From positions 1 to 41,687 of IMG/VR virus record IMGVR_UViG_3300046009_009870: a DNA stretch of 41,687 nucleotides; one strand, given 5' to 3'. The translations under genes and the position numbers were made by a program. Positions 5,851 to 16,099 of the stretch are shown piece after piece. This stretch comes from a virus. The first letter of the stretch is position 1. Each line of letters starts with the position of its first letter. The notes beneath the pieces were generated by a model. It did not search any database and was not told where the DNA came from. It worked only from the letters and a program-made list of their open reading frames with translations.

Positions 5851-8613
5851 GTGGCCAATGTAACCATTACCCAACTCCCCGCGGCTGGTCCGATTACCGG
5901 TACAGAGTCCGTGCCCATCGTTCAGAACGGGCAGACAGTACAGACGACTACCGGGGCTATTGCAGCCTCACCCAGCCAGCAGCAGACCTTTCTAACGCTC
6001 AACAACGAGCCCAGCCTGCCAAATAGCCGGTATTTGTCGACCGGTACGGGTCTAGGACTAACCGACGGTGGCGCGCAGTCTGACCTAGAGATCATCCTCA
6101 ATGGCGCCTCCGGCAGCCTCGAAGCAGCCGGCAATGGCGTGATTGTGAAGACCGGCAGCACTACGGTGGCCGCCAGGACCATTACGACCTCTGGGGCGGG
6201 CCTGACGATCACCAATGGCAACGGAGTATCGGGCAACCCAACGATCGCCCTGAGCGGCCTAGCAGCCAGCCTAGCGAACATGGGTGGCACCGGGGTGCTT
6301 GGAGTGGTGAGCGGGTCATCGATCACCTCGTTCGTGATCACCGGCACCGCAAACCAGATTGATGTGGCTAACGGCGCAGGCCCGGGCAACCCGACACTTT
6401 CAATCAGCACCAACCCGGTAATCCCCGGCACGGGCGCGATGACGATCCCCAAGGGAACTACCGCTCAGCGTCCTGGTGGCGTGGATGGGATGATCCGATT
6501 CAACACCGAAACAAGCGCCTACGAGACCTTTGACACGACCGGTGGATGGTCTACCCTTCCTTCGGGCGCTGTGACCTTTGTAGGCACGGGAACCGGCCTT
6601 ACCGGTGGCCCGATTACTTCGGCAGGCACAATCTCCATTGCAAACACGACCGTAGCGGCTGGGTCGTACGGCAGCGCGTCATCGGTTGGAACCTTCACGG
6701 TTAATGCCCAAGGGCAACTGACCGCGGCAGCAAGCGCAAGCATCGCGATCTCTACCTCGCAGGTTACCTCGGGGGTCTTTGAAAACAGTCGCGGCGGCAC
6801 GGGCGTGAGCACTTATGTGCAGGGCGATATTCTGTACTACGACTTTGGGAATACGCTCTCTCGTCTACCGGTAGGGACAGCCAACTACCTGTTGGCTTCC
6901 AGCGGCACCACGCCAATCTATGTAGATCCAGCGACCGTCACAGTAGGCACCGCATCTCTGGCTCTAGAGGCGAGCAATATAGCGGGTGGTAACACCAACA
7001 ATATCCCTTTCCAGACCGCCGTTGATACGACTGGATTCATTGCGGCGCCGACCATAGCGAGTACGTTTTTGTCGTGGGACGGGTCTGGATTTGTGTGGGA
7101 TGTTGTGCCCCAGGGTACAGTTACCTCGGTCGATATTGACCCAGACACTACCGGCCTGACCTTTTCCGGTGGCCCGATAACCTCGTCTGGGGTGTTCACG
7201 GTCGGCGGCACCCTGGCGGTGCTCCATGGTGGAACGGGAGCGGCAGACGCCAGCACGGCGCGTCTGAACCTGTCTGCGGCTGAATCTGGGGCGAACACCG
7301 ACATCACCTCAATCGCACTGACGACCGGCACGATCTCCACGACGCCCATGAGCGCTGATGACATTGTGCCCAAGTCTTATGTGGACGCGATCGCTGAAGG
7401 GCTGCATGTCCATGCCCCGTGTGCGGCAGGCACCACCGACACCTTAGCGAACCTCACCGGCGGCACGGTCACCTATAACAACGGTACCGGCGGCGTGGGG
7501 GCAACCCTGACGTTAAGCAACCCGCTCACGACCCTTGACACTACCTACACCCTGCAAAACGGGGACCGGGTCATGGTCAAGAACGAAGCAAACGCCGCGC
7601 ATAACGGAATCTACACCTGGGCCACTGGTGGAACGGTACTGACCCGAGCAACCGATTACGACACCCCTACCGAAATGGCTGGTGGTGACTTTACCTTCAT
7701 TCAAAACGGCACCCTTTACGCTGACACGGGATGGGTGCAGGTAGACGCCGTTGCAATTGTCGGGACTGATCCAGTTAACTTCGTGCAGTTCTCCGGTGCC
7801 GGTACATACACCGCTGGCACTGGTTTAACCCTGGTAGGCACGCAATTTTCGCTGGTCACCCCGGTGGCCGCAGCGAATGGTGGCACGGGGATCTCCTCGT
7901 TTGGAGTGGGTGACCTGCTCTTTGCAAACACCACCACCACGCTGGATAAACTGCCGATTGGGCTTTCGACTTACATCCTGACCTCAAACGGCACCGCACC
8001 GACATACACAGATCCGGCCACGATCACGGTAGGAACCGCGACAAGCGCGACCTCAGCGACCTCAGCAAGTAATGTAGGCGGTGGTGGCGCAGGGCAGATC
8101 GTATACAACACCGGGGCATCTACCACCACTTTCCTGCCGCTTGGCACATCGACTTATCTCTTGCGTGCGGGCGCCTCTGCTCCTGAGTATGTAGATCCAG
8201 CCACAGTAACCGTAGGGACGGCTACTAATGCAACGAGCGCGACTGCGGCGACCAATATTGCAGGTGGTGGTGCGGGGCAGATTGTTTATAACACCGCGGC
8301 CAGCACGACGACATTCTTAAGCCTGGGAACGCTGGGATATATCTTGACTGCTGGGGCTACCGCGCCTCAGTACACCGATCCGTCCACGATTACTGTAGGC
8401 ACCGCAACAAACGCAACAGATGCGACAAATGCCGACAATGTTGCGGTTTCGGCATCGTCTGTAAATGCAACTTTTTACCCGACCTTTGTCGACGCAACGA
8501 GTGGCGATCAGGCTATAGAGGTTGACACTGATCTTACTTACAATCCAAACACCAACACATTAACCGTTCCGAATTTGGTAGCAACCACGGGCATCTCTGG
8601 AGGTACCTTCTAA
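5851..8613 (+). CDS. Tail fibre protein with NGGTG repeats
   Basis: A 920-residue, Gly/Thr/Ser-rich, low-charge protein starting at GTG, with a GAGG upstream at 5838-5841. Recurrent NGGTG/GGTGxS elements, GDLLFA, YILTSNGTAP and DPATITVGTA blocks are typical of trimeric phage tail-fibre shafts. Residues about 500-660 contain the module MSADDIVPKSYVDAIAEGLH, then NGIYTWATGG and FSGAGTYTAGTGL, widespread in long fibres and associated with the receptor-proximal region. Residues 721-862 are 61-residue tandem repeats. The C-terminus GISGGTF is nearly the same as that of another fibre at 18635-19876. The stop overlaps the next start (TAATG). It likely mediates host adsorption. Confidence 0.82.
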   Translation: MANVTITQLPAAGPITGTESVPIVQNGQTVQTTTGAIAASPSQQQTFLTLNNEPSLPNSRYLSTGTGLGLTDGGAQSDLEIILNGASGSLEAAGNGVIVKTGSTTVAARTITTSGAGLTITNGNGVSGNPTIALSGLAASLANMGGTGVLGVVSGSSITSFVITGTANQIDVANGAGPGNPTLSISTNPVIPGTGAMTIPKGTTAQRPGGVDGMIRFNTETSAYETFDTTGGWSTLPSGAVTFVGTGTGLTGGPITSAGTISIANTTVAAGSYGSASSVGTFTVNAQGQLTAAASASIAISTSQVTSGVFENSRGGTGVSTYVQGDILYYDFGNTLSRLPVGTANYLLASSGTTPIYVDPATVTVGTASLALEASNIAGGNTNNIPFQTAVDTTGFIAAPTIASTFLSWDGSGFVWDVVPQGTVTSVDIDPDTTGLTFSGGPITSSGVFTVGGTLAVLHGGTGAADASTARLNLSAAESGANTDITSIALTTGTISTTPMSADDIVPKSYVDAIAEGLHVHAPCAAGTTDTLANLTGGTVTYNNGTGGVGATLTLSNPLTTLDTTYTLQNGDRVMVKNEANAAHNGIYTWATGGTVLTRATDYDTPTEMAGGDFTFIQNGTLYADTGWVQVDAVAIVGTDPVNFVQFSGAGTYTAGTGLTLVGTQFSLVTPVAAANGGTGISSFGVGDLLFANTTTTLDKLPIGLSTYILTSNGTAPTYTDPATITVGTATSATSATSASNVGGGGAGQIVYNTGASTTTFLPLGTSTYLLRAGASAPEYVDPATVTVGTATNATSATAATNIAGGGAGQIVYNTAASTTTFLSLGTLGYILTAGATAPQYTDPSTITVGTATNATDATNADNVAVSASSVNATFYPTFVDATSGDQAIEVDTDLTYNPNTNTLTVPNLVATTGISGGTF
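8011..8445 (+). repeat. Tandem 61-residue repeats in the fibre gene
   Basis: The motif DPAT/S-x-TVGTAT begins at 8011, 8194 and 8377, exactly 183 nt apart, giving in-frame 61-residue units; the third is partial. A more distant copy lies at 6925 and another in the following fibre gene near 9020. DNA copies differ at many synonymous positions, so they are old or held at protein level. Confidence 0.8.
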
Positions 8614-9827
8614 TGGCACAGACCGGCTTTACTCCAATCATCACGTATCACTCCACGACGCCTGCGGCCGTTCCAGTTGCTGGGAACCTTAACAATGGCG
8701 AACTGGCGATCAACATCGCAGACGAGAAACTGTACTTCAAGAACTCCAGCGGCACGGTTAAACTGCTCGCTGATGCTTCTGTCTCGGCGCCAGTTACGAG
8801 CATATCTTTCGGTACCACAGGCCTGACGCCCAATACCGGAACGTCTGGGGCGATTACGGTAGCCGGTACGCTCATCACGTCAAATGGCGGCACAGGGCTT
8901 ACGACCTACTCCGCAGGCGATCTGGTCTACTACGCAGCCGGTACGGCGCTGAGCAAACTAGCGATTGGGTCCAGCACCTTCATGCTGACCTCGTCTGGCA
9001 CCGCTCCGCAGTGGACAGACCCCGCGACAGTAACGGTAGGCACGGCGACGACTGCCACAACCGCAACCACCGCAACCACAGCAACTAATGTGGCCGGTGG
9101 CACTGCTGGGGCCTTGGTGTACCAGACCGGTGCGGGAGCGACCACTACCCTAGCCCTCGGAACCTCGGGATACCTTTTAAAAGCCGGCGCATCGGCTCCG
9201 GAATACTTGCAGACCGTACCCCCTGCGAATGGCGGCACGGGGGCCACAGCGGTCCCCACAAACGGCCAGATTCTGATTGGTAATGGCACCACCTACTCGG
9301 TGTCCACGATCACCCAGGGAACCGGTATCACGATCACTAACGGTTCGGGAACGATCACGATCGACAACGCTGGGGTGACTGCTTACCCAGGCGCAGGGAT
9401 CGCGGTTTCGACGGGTTCAGCCTGGGGAACTTCCCTGACCGCTCCGACGGGCGCGATTGTTGGCACGACCGACACCCAGACCCTGACCAACAAGCGGGTC
9501 ACGCAGAGGATTGGAACGGTAGCGGACGCCGCAACGATTACTCCGACCGCAGATTCAAGCGACCAGTACAACGTTACAGCGCTCGCCCAGGCGGCAACGA
9601 TTGCTGCCCCGTCTGGCACTCCCACGGATGGGCAGCGACTGACCATCAGACTTTTGGATAATGGTACGGGAAGGGCGTTGACATGGACGACCTCGTCGGG
9701 TGGATATCGGGCTATTGGCGTGACGTTACCTACGACCACGACAGCGAACAAAACCACCTATGTCGGGTGCATTTACAACAGCGCGGCTGTATTTTGGGAC
9801 GTGGTCGCAGTGACCACGCAAGCATAA
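8613..9827 (+). CDS. Second tail fibre protein
   Basis: A 404-residue protein. Its first 45 residues (FTPIITYHSTTPAAVPVAG, then NGELAINIADEKLYFKN) form the common fibre N-terminal element that precedes shaft repeats. The shaft has the same NGGTG, YAAGTALSKLAIGSS and DPATVTVGTAT blocks as the upstream fibre. Residues about 290-404 (DTQTLTNKRVTQR, then PSGTPTDGQRLTIRLLDNG) form a C-terminal beta domain common in phage fibre tips. The two adjacent fibres may assemble together or represent shaft and tip chains. Its start overlaps the previous stop. No enzyme motif is seen. Confidence 0.8.
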   Translation: MAQTGFTPIITYHSTTPAAVPVAGNLNNGELAINIADEKLYFKNSSGTVKLLADASVSAPVTSISFGTTGLTPNTGTSGAITVAGTLITSNGGTGLTTYSAGDLVYYAAGTALSKLAIGSSTFMLTSSGTAPQWTDPATVTVGTATTATTATTATTATNVAGGTAGALVYQTGAGATTTLALGTSGYLLKAGASAPEYLQTVPPANGGTGATAVPTNGQILIGNGTTYSVSTITQGTGITITNGSGTITIDNAGVTAYPGAGIAVSTGSAWGTSLTAPTGAIVGTTDTQTLTNKRVTQRIGTVADAATITPTADSSDQYNVTALAQAATIAAPSGTPTDGQRLTIRLLDNGTGRALTWTTSSGGYRAIGVTLPTTTTANKTTYVGCIYNSAAVFWDVVAVTTQA

Positions 9828-9837
9828 GGAGAAGAAG

Positions 9838-10149
9838 ATGTCTGATTTTCAAGAAGGACTGGTTGATCTGGGCAACGGGCGGGTGAAGGTCAATTTCCGC
9901 AAGGTAAGCGAGGACGGGAAGCACAAGTACCAGGATGCCCTGCATTTCTCTCAGCAAGAGTACGAGGCGCTTACCGAGGCTCAGATTGAAGCGATGAAGC
10001 AGGAGCGCTTTGATAACTGGTACGCAATCATTACTGATCCAGCACCCGCACCTGTGATTGAAGACCCTGTAGTCGTTGAAGAGGTCGTGGAAGAGCCGGA
10101 AGAGTTCTTGATTATCAACGGGGTTAAGTACATCAAGTCCAAGGAATAA
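9838..10149 (+). CDS. Small acidic protein between fibre genes
   Basis: A 103-residue protein with AAGGAGAAG before the ATG. Residues 1-60 are mixed alpha/beta (DLGNGRVKVNFRKVSEDGKH, then FSQQEYEALTEAQIEAMKQ). Residues 75-92 are Pro/Val/Glu-rich and probably a flexible linker, followed by a short strand FLIINGVKYIKSKE. It resembles no family I can name. Placement between two fibre-type genes suggests a fibre assembly factor or a small fibre-associated protein; that is inference from position only. Confidence 0.68.
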   Translation: MSDFQEGLVDLGNGRVKVNFRKVSEDGKHKYQDALHFSQQEYEALTEAQIEAMKQERFDNWYAIITDPAPAPVIEDPVVVEEVVEEPEEFLIINGVKYIKSKE

Positions 10150-10151
10150 GT

Positions 10152-13100
10152 ATGGGAACGCGTTACGCAGTCGCTACCGGAAACTGGGATAACCCAGACG
10201 TTTGGTCTGAGACCTCGGGTGGGCCGTCTGGTGCCTTACCCCCTGGGCCAGAAGATGATGCTATTTTTAATGCAGCATCTGGTGCGATTACGGTGACCGT
10301 TACTCAAACAGGCTCTAACCAAGGTGGTATTGGGAATAATACCGTCATGTATTGCAGAAATTTGACTTGCACTGGGTTTACGGGAACGATTGCCGGAACA
10401 TACGCACTTTATGTTTTTGGAGATGTGCTTTTAAGTTTTGGCATGACATACACCCATACGGGTGGCTTTGCTTTTAGAAACGAATCATATTCATCAACGC
10501 AAACCATTACCAGTGCCGGTAAAACCATAGGCCCTATTGGAATTATTACCGTAGATGGCACGGTTCAGTTAGGCGACAATCTTACGTGCGGCGCAATAAC
10601 AATTGGCACAGGAACTTTTGACACAACTGTAAACAACTACTCGTTGTCTTGCGGAAATTTAACCATGGGAGTTTCACAGGCCTACGAACCCATGACGTTA
10701 AATTTAAATTCGTCGTCTGTAACTCTTAGCGGCAATCTCTCGATTCCCGCAAATTACAATGTCTCTGCAAGTGTTTCTAACGCTACATTAACTTTTACTG
10801 GTGCTAGTTCATCGCTAACTGCTACCAACAAGGCATTCAATTCGGTTACGTTCAATAACGCTGGTGCAGCAGGAACGTGTGCTATTGGAAGCGCCGGAAA
10901 CACATTTACCAATTTAACGATTAACGGCCCTTCTTCTGGTATTCGGTTGTTTTCGTTAGCGGCAGACATCACCGTCACCGGCACTTTGACTGTGAGCGGC
11001 AACGGTGGTGGGTCTCAACTTCGAGTCATATCAAACACGCTCGGCACTCAGCGCACGATCACCGCAGCCGCATATGCAGGATCTGCAACTGACGTTGTGT
11101 GGCGCGATATTGTTATTGCGGGGGCTGCTGCACCGATCTCCGGTACGCGGTTTGGCGACATGGGGAATAACAGCGGCATCACAATGTCCGCCCCCAAGAC
11201 GGTGTATTGGAATCTGGCGGGCTCGCAGACGTGGACGGCAACCGCTTGGGCCACTGGAACCGGTGGGTCTCCCGGCATTGATAACTATCCTTTACCTCAA
11301 GACACAGGTGTTTTTGATGACGCAGGCAGCATCACTACGCTAACCCTTTCTGACGACGTGATGGGCACCGTGGATATGTCGGCTCGCACGTCCGCAATGA
11401 CCGTGACCGCCAGCACATCTTTAGTGATCTATGGTGGGTGGGCGTTCGGTTCTGGTGTAACAAGTACATCAAACGCCAACACCATAACATTTAGACCTGT
11501 TGGCGCTAAAACAATTACAAGTAACTCAAAAACTTTTGGTAGCCCGGTAACAATTGACACCGGTGCAAGTACAAGAACAGGCACCATTCAACTTGGTGAT
11601 GCGTTACTTCTTGAGTCCGGGAAAACTTTAACTATTACGGCGGGTACTTTTGACGCAAACAACTATAGTGTTACCGCTGGCTCAATGGTTTCATCAGGAA
11701 CTCTTACCCGATTTATAAAAATGGGTTCAGGAACCTGGACATTAATGTTTCCAACCACTACGATTAACGCGAACGCTTGGAATATATCAGATTCTACAAA
11801 TTGTTCACTAGACCCAGGAACTTCTGAGATATTATTAGCCAGCACTGGAACTGGTCAACGTTCTTTTTATGGCGGAAGTTTGTCTTACAACAAAGTAACG
11901 GTTGGCCCCGCTGCTGGGACAGCGCAAACAATTTTTTGGGATTTTAATGTTTTTAACGAATTGGCGTCTATAAAAACTGCCGCGTTTTCCGTGTTTTTTC
12001 ATACTGGAGGTTCTCATTATATTAAAACATGGTCATTAACAGGAAGCGCGGGAAATGTAGCAACCCTTAATAGAACATTTACGAGTCAATGGAGTCTTGT
12101 ACTTTTTAATCGTTCATCTGGAATTGACTACCTGAATGTTAGCAATTGCACGGTGTCAACAGCATCAGCGGCAGAGTTTTATGTTGGTGCAAACTCCACA
12201 AATACCACTGGCAATACCCGAGTTGTTTTTACTGCTGCTCCGGCAGCAAGAACCTTGTATTGGGTTGGCGGCACCGGCAACTGGTCGAGTAGCACAAAAT
12301 GGTCTCTGTCCTCTGGTGGCGCAAGCGGTGAAGCGCAGCCAACATCTGCTGACGATGTCATCTTTGATGCGGCATCAAACGCAACAGCCTACACAGCCAC
12401 CATAGATAGCAATCTAGGCGCTCGATGCAAAACGTTGACTATGGGTGGCCCGACATCGGGGAACATTACTTGGGCTGGTTCTCAACCCATGTACATTCAC
12501 GACGATATCAGCCTGTCTGGTGGCGCCAACATCACCAGGACATACACGGGCGTCATTCACCTGTGCGGAACAGGATCTGGGCTCTCTGTGAACTCCAATG
12601 GAGTAACCCTTGCATCGACCATCAATATTTACAGCCCGACAGCAGAGTGGGTACTTGGTAGTGCTCTTAACATTGGAGCGGGGGTATTAACGGTCATTTA
12701 CGGATCTATTGATCTTGATACCTACAACCTGACCGCTGCCGCTATTTCATCCGATTACGCGACAAAGCGAAGCATCGATCTTGGGTCTGGTACTGCGACG
12801 TTGAGCAGCACAACCCCAATAATATTTGGTACAACGACACGGGCATTAGATACGTTGGTGCTCACCAAGGGCACATCTACGCTGACATGCTCGTCTGCTA
12901 CCGCTTTAACGTTCGCAGGAAATGGCAACACATTTCACAACGTTAGTTTCACCGGCACATCAGCGGTTACGCATACGATCACGGGTGCTAACACATTCAA
13001 TAACCTAACCTTTACAGCACCGGCATCGGATGGAATCACATACATTTCGTTCCCCGCAAACCAGACCATAAGCGGCACATTAACGGCATCTGGTGCCACT

Positions 13101-16091
13101 GTTTTACGACGACTGGCTTTGATATCAGATACGCTTGGCACCGCTCGCACGCTTTCTGTCGCTACCTACGCAGCGTCTGCTCAAGATACGGACTTCCGAG
13201 ATATCAGGGTTACAGGCGGCGCAGCCCCTCTCACCGGCACCAGATTGGGCGACTGGGGTGGGAATACAGGCATCACTACCGCTACCCCCAAAACGGTTTA
13301 TTGGAACCTCTCTGGCACACAGAATTGGACTGCAACCGGCTGGGCGACATCATCTGGTGGGTCACCAGCAGCAAATAACTTTCCGCTCGCTCAGGACACT
13401 GCGATTTTTGATAACACCGGTGCAGCAGGAACTATTACGGTCACCAGCACATACGCATTACCAAGCATTGACGGATCTGCTCGCACTTCTGCGATGACGC
13501 TCTCCGCTAGCAGCAATATGGTTTGCTATGGTGGCGTGGTGCTTGGATCTGGAGTCTCCACATCTTGGTCGACTGTTATTTTGTCATTTTACGGTCGAGG
13601 TTCATACAACTTGAACTCTGCCGGTAAAACAATGCCTGCCATAACTATGTACGGTATCGGCGGCACGCTAACAATGCAGGCATCACTTACTGCGGGCAAT
13701 CCGTCAGGAACCAGTTATTTATCACTGTCCGCTGGTAAGTTTGATTTGAATGACTACACATTTACAACTGGTAGGTTTATTTCTCACACCGCTTTAAATA
13801 GAACTTTGGATTTTGGCACCAGCGGTCAATTGAATCTTGGCTGTACGATTAGCACAGATGAAAATAGTTCAGTCGTGGACATGAGATTTGGGGGTACAGG
13901 ATTTAATGTAGATGGAAACTCAGTTATTAATCTTACTGCCAATACAGCCTCGGTTCGTTGCGTACAACCGGCAACTCCTTATTTAAACATTAATGTTACT
14001 GCCGGAACTGGACAAATAGTTAGCAGTTTTGGAAGTGGTGTAAATCCATCTTATGGCAATCTTAGTTTCGTTGGTTCGACCGGGGGTGAGATCAGGGCTA
14101 GGTCAGAAATGACCATTTATGGAAATCTTACGTTAGTTTCTGGAATGACCATTTTTGATTCTAGTTCAGTAGGAATTACATTTGCCGGAAACTCTATTTT
14201 TGATTCTGCCAACGTTTCTATGAGGCGGATGCAAGTTTTTGGCGTTTTAAAATTGGCTTCTAACCTTACTCAAGTATCCGCAAACGTAATTGAGTTTGGT
14301 GGCGGAATTATTGATCTTAACGGGTATGATTGGACGCCAGGGCCAGGAACTTCAACGTTTGCATTTGGAAACTCTAGCAACATAAAAATAATTAAGAGCA
14401 ATGGCGGCGAGATTGTTCTTACTGGTAATAACACAACCATTCTGAATGGTGCAAACCTTTATTTGATTGCGCTTTACAACGACAAGGCCACAATTAATTG
14501 CACGTATGCCGGTGGGGTAGGAACCAGGACGCTCTCATTTACATCCCCAAGCGGTATCCTCAACCCAGAATCGTACCAAAATGTGGTATTAAAATTTCCA
14601 TCTGGGACAGACGTAATTGCGTTTAGCAACGCCCCACCGTCTTGTGATTTTACTGGTTTCTCTGGGTCACTTTCTAACCTTGGTAATAGAAGAGTCATGG
14701 GTGATGTTATATTGTCATCAACCATGTCTGTTACAGCGGGTAACATTTGGGAACCGGTGCAAGGATCTGGGCGGCCGTTTCTTTTCGACTTTGCTGGAAT
14801 TACCCGAGAGACACCTATTAGGGTATACGGAGGCTTGCCCGGTGGAATTAAATTCGTTTCGGCAACCACCCTTGGATCAACGCGTGAATTAAGGTATGAC
14901 TTTGGGCTAGTAGATTGCAACGATTATTCTGTGTCGGTAGGAACAATCTTAACAAGCGCTTCAACCCCAAGAATGATTAACACAGGGTCAGCGGGTATAA
15001 ATTTATTAGGCAGCAGCACTACCGTGTTTTCTGCTAATACCCCGACGTTTCATTTTACCAAAGGCGCCGGTGGTATTAATTCAACTTACTCTGGTGGCAC
15101 GGGAACTAGAACTTTTGATGTTGGTTCAACAAGCACTGTTCCTAGTGCGGCAAACGCAAAATACATTCCGCCACTTAATTTCACAGCCGGTACAGATATC
15201 GTTGCCATATCGGGTGGATCTCGTGTCTATGGCGATATAAACTTTACCGGCTTTTCCGGCACGCATACAGTACAAGCAAACAATATTTGGTACGGAAGCG
15301 CAACGTTCTCTGGAACCATGACGCTCACGGCCTCTGCATCTGCTCAATCGTTTAATGGGAATGTTACTCAAAATATCAGAACAAACGGATTGACGATTGA
15401 TTGGCCCGTGACGGTCAATAAAAGCGGCGGTGCGTTTACATTGCTCGATAACATGACCATTGGTGCAAGCAGGACGCTTACGCTGACTGCTGGCAATATA
15501 GACCTGAACAATTTCACTCTAAGCGTTGGAATATTCAGTTCGGCAAACTCAACCGCTCGCTCGTTAACATTTGGCTCTGGCACACTGACTTTGGTCGGTG
15601 CTGGTACGGCATGGAACGCTGCGACCTCCACTAATTTCACCATCAACGCTGGCACGGGCACGATCAGCATGACATCGGGTAGCGCGAAGACGTTTGCTGG
15701 TGGCGGGTTGTCGTACCCCAAACTTAACCAAGGTGGGGCTGGATCACTTTCAATCACAGGCACAAACACGTTCGCGGATATCAGTAACACAAACCCCACA
15801 GCCTGCACGATTATCTTTCCGAACGTCACGACTACGGTAGCGGACTTCACCGCATCAGGAACCTCTGGGAACCTTCTCACCTTGGCTCGTACCGGTGCAA
15901 GCGGTACCTTTGCCCTATCCAAAACGAGCGGTGTGGTCGGAGTCAATTTTATATCGGTCAGCAACTCCGTAGCGACCGGTGGGGCCACTTGGTACGCTGG
16001 CGCAAATTCAACCGATGGCGGGAATAACACTGGGTGGATCTTCACGGCGCCACCAGGAACCGCTAGTAGCAACATGTTCTTCATGTTCTAG
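10152..16091 (+). CDS. Giant modular beta-rich adhesin/tail protein
   Basis: A 1979-residue protein with almost no charge, rich in Gly, Thr, Ser and Asn. Four modules start with a signature (for example TLYWVGGTGNWSSSTKW followed by SSGG and a DDVIFD element) at about residues 3, 350, 701 and 1048, spaced about 347-351 residues. Within modules a shorter unit recurs: an ITAGTFDANNYS-type turn followed by a GSGT strand, consistent with a beta-helix or stacked beta-solenoid. Residues about 1400-1979 are more divergent and end WYAGANSTDGGNNTGWIF plus a short hydrophobic MFFMF tail. It probably forms a long receptor-binding or surface appendage. No signal peptide, no catalytic motif. Placed between fibre and lysis genes. 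Confidence 0.8.
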   Translation: MGTRYAVATGNWDNPDVWSETSGGPSGALPPGPEDDAIFNAASGAITVTVTQTGSNQGGIGNNTVMYCRNLTCTGFTGTIAGTYALYVFGDVLLSFGMTYTHTGGFAFRNESYSSTQTITSAGKTIGPIGIITVDGTVQLGDNLTCGAITIGTGTFDTTVNNYSLSCGNLTMGVSQAYEPMTLNLNSSSVTLSGNLSIPANYNVSASVSNATLTFTGASSSLTATNKAFNSVTFNNAGAAGTCAIGSAGNTFTNLTINGPSSGIRLFSLAADITVTGTLTVSGNGGGSQLRVISNTLGTQRTITAAAYAGSATDVVWRDIVIAGAAAPISGTRFGDMGNNSGITMSAPKTVYWNLAGSQTWTATAWATGTGGSPGIDNYPLPQDTGVFDDAGSITTLTLSDDVMGTVDMSARTSAMTVTASTSLVIYGGWAFGSGVTSTSNANTITFRPVGAKTITSNSKTFGSPVTIDTGASTRTGTIQLGDALLLESGKTLTITAGTFDANNYSVTAGSMVSSGTLTRFIKMGSGTWTLMFPTTTINANAWNISDSTNCSLDPGTSEILLASTGTGQRSFYGGSLSYNKVTVGPAAGTAQTIFWDFNVFNELASIKTAAFSVFFHTGGSHYIKTWSLTGSAGNVATLNRTFTSQWSLVLFNRSSGIDYLNVSNCTVSTASAAEFYVGANSTNTTGNTRVVFTAAPAARTLYWVGGTGNWSSSTKWSLSSGGASGEAQPTSADDVIFDAASNATAYTATIDSNLGARCKTLTMGGPTSGNITWAGSQPMYIHDDISLSGGANITRTYTGVIHLCGTGSGLSVNSNGVTLASTINIYSPTAEWVLGSALNIGAGVLTVIYGSIDLDTYNLTAAAISSDYATKRSIDLGSGTATLSSTTPIIFGTTTRALDTLVLTKGTSTLTCSSATALTFAGNGNTFHNVSFTGTSAVTHTITGANTFNNLTFTAPASDGITYISFPANQTISGTLTASGATVLRRLALISDTLGTARTLSVATYAASAQDTDFRDIRVTGGAAPLTGTRLGDWGGNTGITTATPKTVYWNLSGTQNWTATGWATSSGGSPAANNFPLAQDTAIFDNTGAAGTITVTSTYALPSIDGSARTSAMTLSASSNMVCYGGVVLGSGVSTSWSTVILSFYGRGSYNLNSAGKTMPAITMYGIGGTLTMQASLTAGNPSGTSYLSLSAGKFDLNDYTFTTGRFISHTALNRTLDFGTSGQLNLGCTISTDENSSVVDMRFGGTGFNVDGNSVINLTANTASVRCVQPATPYLNINVTAGTGQIVSSFGSGVNPSYGNLSFVGSTGGEIRARSEMTIYGNLTLVSGMTIFDSSSVGITFAGNSIFDSANVSMRRMQVFGVLKLASNLTQVSANVIEFGGGIIDLNGYDWTPGPGTSTFAFGNSSNIKIIKSNGGEIVLTGNNTTILNGANLYLIALYNDKATINCTYAGGVGTRTLSFTSPSGILNPESYQNVVLKFPSGTDVIAFSNAPPSCDFTGFSGSLSNLGNRRVMGDVILSSTMSVTAGNIWEPVQGSGRPFLFDFAGITRETPIRVYGGLPGGIKFVSATTLGSTRELRYDFGLVDCNDYSVSVGTILTSASTPRMINTGSAGINLLGSSTTVFSANTPTFHFTKGAGGINSTYSGGTGTRTFDVGSTSTVPSAANAKYIPPLNFTAGTDIVAISGGSRVYGDINFTGFSGTHTVQANNIWYGSATFSGTMTLTASASAQSFNGNVTQNIRTNGLTIDWPVTVNKSGGAFTLLDNMTIGASRTLTLTAGNIDLNNFTLSVGIFSSANSTARSLTFGSGTLTLVGAGTAWNAATSTNFTINAGTGTISMTSGSAKTFAGGGLSYPKLNQGGAGSLSITGTNTFADISNTNPTACTIIFPNVTTTVADFTASGTSGNLLTLARTGASGTFALSKTSGVVGVNFISVSNSVATGGATWYAGANSTDGGNNTGWIFTAPPGTASSNMFFMF
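10158..14330 (+). repeat. Four ~348-residue protein modules
   Basis: Module heads (T-x-Y-W/A...G-x-W...W-x-x-x-SGG...D-D/T) begin at 10158, 11199, 12252 and 13293, that is 1041, 1053 and 1041 nt apart. Modules 2 and 4 share YWNLxGxQxWTATxWAT, and modules 1 and 3 share TGNW. Pairing of 2 with 4 is closer than with 3, suggesting unequal duplication or later divergence. Confidence 0.78.
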
Positions 16092-16099
16092 GGCCGGAT

